A DNA stretch of 36,973 bases, from IMG/VR virus record IMGVR_UViG_3300045741_000183, positions 1 to 36,973 of that record; one strand, 5' to 3'. The translations under genes were made by a program, and so were the position numbers. Source of the DNA: a virus. The number at the start of each line of letters is the position of its first letter. Positions within the stretch are counted from its first letter, which is position 1. Shown in pieces: positions 31,955 through 36,973 of this stretch. The notes beneath the pieces are model-generated. The model made no database searches. It saw only the letters and a program-made list of their open reading frames with translations, and was not told the origin of the DNA.

Positions 31955-32175
31955 GCGAACAAGTCCGGGCGGATCGCCGCCATGCTGGTGTCGAGGATGT
32001 CCGCCAGTGCGCGCACCCACGTTGCCGGCACGAGGACATCCTCGCCGGCCTCGGCGCGCTGGACATACCGATACACGCTGCCCTGATTCATCCCCGGACG
32101 GATCGCGTGCGCCAGCTTCTGGTAGCTGCCCAACTTGCGGTACGCGCGTAGTAAAGGATGCTTTGCTTTCGTCAT
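31951..32175 (-). CDS. Cro/YdaS-like HTH regulator, 74 aa
   Basis: Helix-turn-helix features: LLRAYRKLGSYQKLAHAI, then NQGSVYRYVQRA, with the closing IRPDLFA signature seen in Cro/YdaS-type proteins. The ATG at 32175 follows CAGGAG. The longer frame extends over the helicase and is rejected. It would bind short palindromic operators and is the natural candidate for the repeated TGTTG-N7-CAACA sites in this window; that link is inference. The basic N-terminal end is as expected for DNA binding. Confidence 0.78.
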   Translation of the reverse strand: MTKAKHPLLRAYRKLGSYQKLAHAIRPGMNQGSVYRYVQRAEAGEDVLVPATWVRALADILDTSMAAIRPDLFA

Positions 32176-32180
32176 GGTCG

Positions 32181-33536
32181 TTAACTCCTGCTGAGAGATT
32201 TGAGTAACCCGTCCTGCACCGCGCGCTTCTGCACGAGCAGATCGGAAACGTGCGAGTCGATGGTGTCGTCCGCCACGATGTGATGGATGACCACCGTCTT
32301 CTCCTGCCCCTGCCGATGCACGCGGGCATTGAACTGAATGTATTCCTCCAAGTTCCACGTCAGCGTGAACCACGCCACCGCGTGGCCGCCGGCCTGCAGG
32401 TTCAGCCCGTGCGCGACACTCGCCGGGTGCGCGAGCAGCACCGGGATCTTGCCGCTGTTCCAGTCCGCGCAGATCGCGTCGCTCGCCTTCGGGCTGATGC
32501 CGCCGCCGAGGTACGGGGCGTCGTAGCCCAGTGCCTTGCGGATCGCGTCGACCTCGTGCTGGAAGGCGACCGCGACGAGGAGCGGCTGGCCCTCCTGCTC
32601 CTCGATGAGGTCGACCAGCGCGTCCACCTTCGCGGTGTGCTGGTAGGCCACGCCCATGGAGGCGTACACGCCGCCGCCCGCGATCTGGCGCAGCTTCATC
32701 CCCTTCGCAGCGGCGTTCGCCGCCGTCACTTCACCCTCGGCCACCTCGGCGTAGAACTCGTTCTCAAGCTCGCGGTACACGCTCATCGCAGCCGCCGGCA
32801 GTTCCACGCCGATGACGTTCGTCAGGCAGGCGGGCATCTTCAGGTAGTCCTCGGCGCGCAGCGTGAGGGTGATGTCCTTGATCTTGTCCTCGATCTCACG
32901 CGCGGTGTTCCGGCGCGGCAGCCACTCGCTGTACCCGTAGCGGCTGGGGATCTCGTCGAAGTACTTGCGGCGGAAGCGCGTGATGAAGGTCTCCAGCCGC
33001 GCGCCCCCGTCGAGGAGGAACAGCGGTGCCCAGAGATCCTGCAGCGAGCGCGGTGCCGGAGTGCCCGTCAGGATCATGCGACGGTCGAAGCGGTTCGCCA
33101 TCGCGCGCAGCGTCTTGAAGCGCACGGTCTTGCCGTTCTTCACCTTCGTCGATTCGTCCAGCACCAGCACATCGAAGCGGCGCGCCGGGTGCAGGCTCTT
33201 CTCCAGCCACGCCAGCCCGTCGTAATTGATGATGTACAGGTCGGCCTTCTGTGCGAGGCGCTCGGCCTTCGCCGGCCCGTGCAGGACGGTGTAGGTCAGC
33301 CCGTTGAAGTCGGCCCACTTCGCGATCTCGCTCGGCCACACGCTGTACGCGGGGCGCAGCGGGGCGACGACGAGCGCGCCGTTCTTCAGCTTGCCGGCCT
33401 CCTTCAGCACGGTGAGCGCGGCGAGCGTGATGCTCGTCTTGCCCAGTCCGGGTTCGAGGAAGAGTGCTGCCGCCGGGTTCGCGAGCGTGTGCTGCACGGC
33501 GCGAAGCTGGTAGTCGTGGGGCTGCCAGTTTTTCAT
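32181..33536 (-). CDS. SNF2-family DNA helicase/translocase
   Basis: 451 aa. Motif Ia/I: Q-motif-like HDYQLRAV, Walker A PGLGKTS (29-35), DEST (127-130) as a DEAH-like Walker B variant, and TGTPAPR (157-163). C-terminal RecA domain ends with FNARVHRQGQEKTV, the motif VI arginine finger. Such phage SNF2 proteins sit with VRR-NUC and Pol A genes and assist replication or recombination. The stop precedes the regulator start by 5 bp. The exact substrate is unknown. Confidence 0.93.
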   Translation of the reverse strand: MKNWQPHDYQLRAVQHTLANPAAALFLEPGLGKTSITLAALTVLKEAGKLKNGALVVAPLRPAYSVWPSEIAKWADFNGLTYTVLHGPAKAERLAQKADLYIINYDGLAWLEKSLHPARRFDVLVLDESTKVKNGKTVRFKTLRAMANRFDRRMILTGTPAPRSLQDLWAPLFLLDGGARLETFITRFRRKYFDEIPSRYGYSEWLPRRNTAREIEDKIKDITLTLRAEDYLKMPACLTNVIGVELPAAAMSVYRELENEFYAEVAEGEVTAANAAAKGMKLRQIAGGGVYASMGVAYQHTAKVDALVDLIEEQEGQPLLVAVAFQHEVDAIRKALGYDAPYLGGGISPKASDAICADWNSGKIPVLLAHPASVAHGLNLQAGGHAVAWFTLTWNLEEYIQFNARVHRQGQEKTVVIHHIVADDTIDSHVSDLLVQKRAVQDGLLKSLSRS

Positions 33537-33537
33537 G

Positions 33538-33726
33538 TTAGCGGGCCTGCAGCCGCGCCAGCGTGGCAGCGGCGACGAGGTTGCTCGGGTCAGCGGCGAC
33601 GCGCTCTTCCCACTTGGCGATCTTGCGGGCCAATTCGCGGCGCTCGGCGCGATCCTGCTTGGCGAACAAGCGGTCGTTCCAGAGGTTCTTCTCGGCTCGG
33701 GCGTCGCGGGCGGTGTAGATGTTCAT
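33538..33726 (-). CDS. Small basic helical protein, 62 aa
   Basis: ATG 33726 after a leader variant; longer frame reaches the promoter and is rejected. MNIYTARDARAEKNLWNDRL and an Arg/Lys/Glu-rich helix follow, ending TLARLQAR. Sits one base before the helicase start, so coupled to it. May be a helicase cofactor or a small nucleic-acid binder; no family recognised. Confidence 0.65.
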   Translation of the reverse strand: MNIYTARDARAEKNLWNDRLFAKQDRAERRELARKIAKWEERVAADPSNLVAAATLARLQAR

Positions 33727-33772
33727 TTCGGTTTCCTTGGTCGTGGGCCGGGAACGCCCCGGCCATGTGCGA

Positions 33773-33801
33773 ATCATGCGCCGGGGCGTTGCCGTTGTCA
33801 A
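33773..33801 (-). promoter_or_regulatory. Leftward promoter, repeated-family member
   Basis: Minus strand TTGACA (33796-33801), a 17-bp spacer and CATGAT (33773-33778). TTGACAACGGCAACGCC carries the conserved GCAAC. It directs the 62-aa gene, the SNF2 helicase and probably the regulator. Confidence 0.8.
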
Positions 33802-33805
33802 CACC

Positions 33806-34693
33806 CTACCAGCCGAACCGCTCCGCGCAGATCGGGCCGATCCCCGCTTCGACGGACACCGGGTCAGTCAGCAGGCGCCCGCAGCAGGAGCAGCTTCCCA
33901 TCCGGTGCCCGTCCGCCTTGGCAGCCGCTGCCGGGTCGATCTCGATCTCGGCCAGCCGGGAGAGGAGGGCCGGGTCGGGGCGCCCCTTGGGGGTCAGGCG
34001 GCCGTCTCGCTCGATCCGGCCGGCGTACTCGCCCTGCCAAAAGATTGACACCGTCCCGAACCACGGGGAGTAGTGGCCGGCGCCCTTCAGCACCAGCCCC
34101 TCGAAACGCAGGGTCGGCTTGTCCAGCGCCTCACCAGCCCGCGCCAGAGCGGCCTGCAGCTTCGGGAAGGAGGGGGCCGCCACCGGGGCAGGGGTGGGGG
34201 CGGGAACGTCCCCACGGGCCGCCAGACGCTCCACATGGGGGCGTTGCCGGTCGGTGAACGACCCGTACCGGGCGAAGCCGGCGAGGAGGGAGGCGGCGAA
34301 GGACTCGCTCCCGGCGCAGGCGCCGTTGTCGAGGGCGGCGCGGAGCGACTGGGCCAGTACCGCGTCCGGGGAGGGGCCGGCGGCCGGCACCGGGGCGGCC
34401 ACGAGGCGGGCAACGTGCGGGCGCTGCTTGTCGGTGAAGCTGCCGTACTTCAGGAACCCGCGCAGCAGGGAGATGGCGAAGTCCCGGTCGCGGTTGGCGA
34501 TCTTGCTGTTCTCGATGGCGGCCTGCAGGGTCTCGCCCAGTTCGCCGTCCGCGATCCTCTGAGCAAGTCGCTCCTGAATGGTCGGCGCCGGGGCGGGGTC
34601 GCGGATGGCGGCGGCTGCGGTGGTCTTCCACGAAGCGCGCAGGGTCGCATTCTCGTCGTCGGTCACGGAGGTAATGGTCGGTTCGAAGTTCAT
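33806..34693 (-). CDS. Zinc-finger protein with twin YGSFTD repeats, 295 aa
   Basis: ATG 34693 after leader GAGGAAACGAAC. Two copies of a motif, FAISLLRGFLKYGSFTDKQ (about residue 72) and FAASLLAGFARYGSFTDRQ (about 132), are each followed by RPHV.RL.A. The C-terminus has CSCCGRLLTDPVSVEAGIGP then C..RF, a treble-clef zinc site like DUF6011. A beta-rich region (PWFGTVSIFWQGEYAGRIER) precedes it. A role as a DNA- or RNA-associated protein is likely but unproven. Confidence 0.82.
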   Translation of the reverse strand: MNFEPTITSVTDDENATLRASWKTTAAAAIRDPAPAPTIQERLAQRIADGELGETLQAAIENSKIANRDRDFAISLLRGFLKYGSFTDKQRPHVARLVAAPVPAAGPSPDAVLAQSLRAALDNGACAGSESFAASLLAGFARYGSFTDRQRPHVERLAARGDVPAPTPAPVAAPSFPKLQAALARAGEALDKPTLRFEGLVLKGAGHYSPWFGTVSIFWQGEYAGRIERDGRLTPKGRPDPALLSRLAEIEIDPAAAAKADGHRMGSCSCCGRLLTDPVSVEAGIGPICAERFGW

Positions 34694-34730
34694 GTTCGTT
34701 TCCTCGGTCATGGGTTGCGGTACGGGTGCT

Positions 34731-34759
34731 ATCTGATCACACCGTGTTGCCGGTGTCAA
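34731..34759 (-). promoter_or_regulatory. Leftward promoter, repeated-family member
   Basis: Minus strand TTGACA (34754-34759), a 17-bp spacer and TCAGAT (34731-34736). GCAACA follows three bases after the -35, and the stop codon of the 68-aa gene lies in its spacer. A CCGTACCGCAAC segment after the -10 is shared with the 31685 promoter. Confidence 0.7.
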
Positions 34760-34943
34760 CACCGCTCTTCAGCCCGTGCAGGGCCATGCGCCGATGCCGC
34801 CAGGCCGTGGAGTCGGTCGGCTCCTCGTTCGCGATGTCCCACAAATGCCCGCGCAGGTGCGCGTTCTCGGCTCGCAGCGCGGCGATCTCAGCATCGACGG
34901 CGGCGCGCAGCATTGCAAAGCTTTGCTCGGTGTTCAGGTTCAT
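34737..34943 (-). CDS. Coiled-coil protein, 68 aa
   Basis: ATG 34943 follows GAGGAAACTACG. It has a helix FAMLRAAVDAEIAALRAENA with a leucine-zipper-like pattern, then a Trp-containing tail. It likely dimerises. Gene ends within the promoter at 34731-34759. Unknown function. Confidence 0.6.
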   Translation of the reverse strand: MNLNTEQSFAMLRAAVDAEIAALRAENAHLRGHLWDIANEEPTDSTAWRHRRMALHGLKSGVDTGNTV

Positions 34944-34969
34944 CGTAGTTTCCTCGGTCAGGTGGTTGG

Positions 34970-35299
34970 TTAACGCAGGTTCCATTCGCGGTCGAGTTGC
35001 CAGTGAACGCCGATCATCCAGAAGGCGTCCTTCTTCGTCGGCTGTTCGTCGTTGTCCCAGACGTTCCGGCCGAACTTCAGGTCGCCGTCGTAACCGTAGC
35101 GGATCGCCCAGTTCTTCTCGCCGCTGAACTTGGTGATCAGCGCGGCGCGCTCACCATCGGGATGCACGACCTTGATCTGCGTCATGCCGTTGCGGCGATG
35201 CGTGTACGCGGCCAGTGCGCCGATGCGGCGGCTGAGTTCGTCGGCGCGGGCCAGCGAAGCGCGGCACTCGGTGAGGGCGGCATGGAGGTCGGCGTTCAT
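34970..35299 (-). CDS. Hypothetical protein, 109 aa
   Basis: ATG 35299 after the leader GAGGAAACGAAC; an in-frame ATG at 35317 adds MTEETN. Begins MNADLHAALTECRASLARAD, then a compact alpha/beta core with IKVVHPDGERAALITKFSG and a Trp-rich end. No family recognised; operonic with the 99-aa gene. Confidence 0.68.
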   Translation of the reverse strand: MNADLHAALTECRASLARADELSRRIGALAAYTHRRNGMTQIKVVHPDGERAALITKFSGEKNWAIRYGYDGDLKFGRNVWDNDEQPTKKDAFWMIGVHWQLDREWNLR

Positions 35300-35329
35300 G
35301 TTCGTTTCCTCGGTCATGGGGTTGGGGGG

Positions 35330-35629
35330 TTAGGCGACGGCCAACACGCGGGCGCCGTTCGCCTCGTCGATACGCTGACACTCACGCAGCGCGGCGACCA
35401 GCACGGCAGCGTAGGTGGGGGAGATGTCGCCCTTCTTGGTGTACCCCTTTACGACGCGCGTGCGGCGGGTCACGGGGTGGAACGAGCAGATCGTCGGCTT
35501 GCAGACGAGTTCGTTCGTGCTGTTTTCGCGATACCAGCACACGATGTACTCGACGCTGTTGTGGGTGACCTGCACGGAGATTTCGTAGAACTCGGTGCCG
35601 ACTTTGCGGACGTTGATCTGGTTGCTCAT
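35330..35629 (-). CDS. Hypothetical protein, 99 aa
   Basis: ATG 35629 follows the shared leader. Begins MSNQINVRKVGTEFYEISVQ, with beta-strand patterns (YIVCWYRENS, RVVKGYTKKG) and a helical C-terminus. First gene after the promoter at 35677-35706. It could be a small beta-fold accessory protein. No family recognised. Confidence 0.7.
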   Translation of the reverse strand: MSNQINVRKVGTEFYEISVQVTHNSVEYIVCWYRENSTNELVCKPTICSFHPVTRRTRVVKGYTKKGDISPTYAAVLVAALRECQRIDEANGARVLAVA

Positions 35630-35676
35630 GTTCGTTTCCTCGGTCTGGGGCGGAGGACATCTCCGCCATGGGACGA

Positions 35677-35706
35677 ATCATGCGCCCGGACTGTTGCTCC
35701 TGTCAA
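35677..35706 (-). promoter_or_regulatory. Leftward promoter, repeated-family member
   Basis: Minus strand TTGACA (35701-35706), an 18-bp spacer and CATGAT (35677-35682). The -35 box overlaps the stop of the VRR-NUC gene. TGTTGACAGGAGCAACA shows the inverted half-sites exactly. Confidence 0.8.
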
Positions 35707-35981
35707 CACCCCTCGCCAAATATTTTCTCCCGGTATGACGCGGTGCAGCGGACGACCTCCACGAGGAACCCCCACCCCTCCAGCTTGCGGTGGACGTAGT
35801 GCTGCCGCCGGGTGAGCTTGCCCCCCGGCAGCTTGAACTCCACGAACACGAGGAATGCCTGCGGGCCGATCACCAGTGCGTCTGGGAGGCCTGTGACGAG
35901 CGGCCAGAGCTTGATCTGCCAGTACCCCTGCCGGTCGGCCAGCCGGCGGCAGGCGCGCTGTAATGCGGCCTCATCCCGCAT
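35703..35981 (-). CDS. VRR-NUC domain nuclease
   Basis: 92 aa, a PD-(D/E)XK nuclease of the small phage VRR-NUC type. Conserved residues: GLPDALVIG with D34, FVEFKLPGGKLT with E48 and K50, and Q60. These enzymes act on branched DNA such as Holliday junctions in replication or recombination. The start overlaps the end of the Cas4-like gene by 11 bp. A neighbour set of Pol A, SNF2 helicase and RecB-like nuclease supports the assignment. Confidence 0.88.
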   Translation of the reverse strand: MRDEAALQRACRRLADRQGYWQIKLWPLVTGLPDALVIGPQAFLVFVEFKLPGGKLTRRQHYVHRKLEGWGFLVEVVRCTASYREKIFGEGC

Positions 35982-36636
35982 CGCACGGCCCGCCCTTCTT
36001 CGCGCTGAACGGACAGAAGCGGCACGCCCAGTTGCCGGGGGTCGGCGCGAACGTCCGATCCGCGAGCAGGGTCTCGGCGCGACCGCGCCAGATCTGCGCG
36101 AGGCGGCGCGCGTCGTCGCGATTGTAGGCGTAGCTCGCGACCTCGACGCCTTGGTCGAGATACCACATCTCGACGTTGACGACCTTCACATCGTCGAACT
36201 TCGCGAACGCGCCCAACGCATACACCTCGCCCTGCTGCTTGTGCTTCAGGTCGTAGACGCGCCCGGTCTTGTAGTCGACAACGTGCGCGATGGACTTGCG
36301 GATGATGTTGTGCGCGTCGGTCTTCATGCGACACCACACCTCGCGCTCGGTCTCGTTCCAGCCGTCGTCGAACGTCCACATCTCCTCCGGCGTCGCGCCG
36401 GTCTTGATCAACTTCGCAACGCGCTCTTCCCAGAAGTCCGTGTCGCCCTTGATGTCGGTCGGGAACTGCGCGGTGTTGCGCTGGAGCAGGCACTGCTCCA
36501 GTTGCGCGTGGATCTCCGTGCCGCGATCCGCATGGGCATTCGGCGGCTGCGGTAGATGGTCGACGTAGGTGTAGCGATACTTGCGCGGGCACTCCGCGTA
36601 GGTCGACCATGAGGAGTACGTCCAGTGCTTACGCAC
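35971..36636 (-). CDS. Cas4/RecB-like PD-(D/E)XK nuclease with probable Fe-S cluster
   Basis: 221 aa. Four cysteines frame the protein: C16 in TYAECPRKYRY near the start and C205, C208 and C218 in WACRFCPFSAKKGGPC at the end, as in 4Fe-4S Cas4/AddB-type nucleases. Active-site motifs are GTEIHAQLEQ (H43), HVVDYKTGR (D121, K123) and QGEVYALGAF (Q135, Y139). It may resect or process DNA ends with the VRR-NUC and SNF2 proteins. It is not linked to a CRISPR array in this window. Confidence 0.88.
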   Translation of the reverse strand: MRKHWTYSSWSTYAECPRKYRYTYVDHLPQPPNAHADRGTEIHAQLEQCLLQRNTAQFPTDIKGDTDFWEERVAKLIKTGATPEEMWTFDDGWNETEREVWCRMKTDAHNIIRKSIAHVVDYKTGRVYDLKHKQQGEVYALGAFAKFDDVKVVNVEMWYLDQGVEVASYAYNRDDARRLAQIWRGRAETLLADRTFAPTPGNWACRFCPFSAKKGGPCDAG

Positions 36637-36973
36637 GGAGGAGATCCTTCACGGCGTCGAGGGCGGCTCTTGCATGACCGTAGATATACGGCATGGGCGG
36701 CACCGTGGGCGGGTCGAAGTTCCCCGCTGCGACTGCCTCGATGTTACTCAGGGCCTGCTCCAGCGCCGTGACCTGCGTCTGGAGTAGCTCATTATCGGCC
36801 TTGATAGTTTTGAAATTCTCCTCGTGGGCGTAGCTGTTTTTCAGCCATGCGTCACGATCACCACGCACTATGGCAAGGCTGTTATCTCGCTCCCATACCT
36901 GCGTCACTAAGTCGCTGATGCGCTTATCCTGCTCGGCTATAGTCGCTTTGGCTTCCTCAAGCCACGCCGATAA
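36629..36973 (-). CDS. Coiled-coil protein (5' end cut by window edge)
   Basis: The frame remains open to 36973, so the N-terminus is missing. Visible residues are SAWLEEAKATIAEQDKRISD, then a long heptad helix and a C-terminal segment NFDPPTVPPMPYIYGHARAA. A GTG at 36907 could start a shorter version, but the upstream frame continues the coiled coil. The base composition is lower in GC than the rest. Overlaps the Cas4-like start by 8 bp. Function unknown. Confidence 0.65.
   Translation of the reverse strand, partial: LSAWLEEAKATIAEQDKRISDLVTQVWERDNSLAIVRGDRDAWLKNSYAHEENFKTIKADNELLQTQVTALEQALSNIEAVAAGNFDPPTVPPMPYIYGHARAALDAVKDLLRA

Noticed and set aside
35971-36636. CRISPR-associated Cas4 operon
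   Set aside because: No other cas genes or array; phage-type RecB-like nuclease is more likely.
1-36973. Diversity-generating retroelement, as in BPP-1
   Set aside because: No reverse transcriptase reading frame or template/variable repeat was seen in this window; sequence outside is unknown.

Overview
The window is a tightly packed, GC-rich tailed-phage genome fragment (or prophage segment). It is podovirus-like, with a P22-type head and tail-hub gene set. GC content (roughly 60-65% by eye), GAGGA-type ribosome binding sites and sigma70-like TTGACA/CATGAT promoters suggest a GC-rich proteobacterial host. A betaproteobacterium is my best guess, but it is an inference. No rRNA, tRNA, CRISPR, IS element, integrase or reverse transcriptase was seen. 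Both window edges cut genes: a DNA polymerase on the left and a coiled-coil protein on the right.

Layout. (1) 1-4175, leftward: family A DNA polymerase (3' part missing), a cysteine-motif protein that may bind ssDNA, and small unknown proteins including one with an SSB-like acidic tail. (2) 4176-4413: divergent control region with a leftward promoter, a terminator hairpin and a candidate rightward promoter overlapping a palindrome. (3) 4414-30100, rightward: primase-helicase; a structured non-coding stretch; a run of tiny genes; terminase; portal, scaffold and coat; gp4-like adaptor and gp10-like hub; a three-repeat small protein and a cupin; three internal/ejection proteins, the last carrying a C-terminal GP88-like domain; a fibre with YadA-head repeats; lysis genes (small membrane protein, M15 peptidase, three-TM-type holin); an Ig-repeat tailspike-like protein and a probable beta-propeller. 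(4) 30104-30125: terminator between the convergent arms. (5) 30131-36973, leftward: small accessory genes, a Cro/YdaS-like regulator, an SNF2 helicase, a zinc-finger protein with twin repeats, a VRR-NUC nuclease and a Cas4/RecB-like nuclease.

If the genome is circular or circularly permuted, the two leftward blocks could form one early replication and host-takeover arm, and the rightward block would be the primase plus the late virion and lysis genes. The early arm contains seven copies of one promoter pattern (TTGACA, then GCAAC three bases later, then a -10 box), each containing a short inverted repeat TGTTG-N7-CAACA or a variant. Most are followed by a near-identical leader, GACCGAGGAAACGAACATG. 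This looks like a co-regulated promoter-operator network, and the small HTH protein at 31951-32175 is the obvious candidate regulator.

Most adjacent genes overlap by ATGA, GTGA or TGATG, so translational coupling is widespread and helped to choose starts. The most unusual points are the GP88-like domain on an ejection protein, the repeated promoter family, the SSB-tail protein, and the large overlap between the two terminase reading frames.
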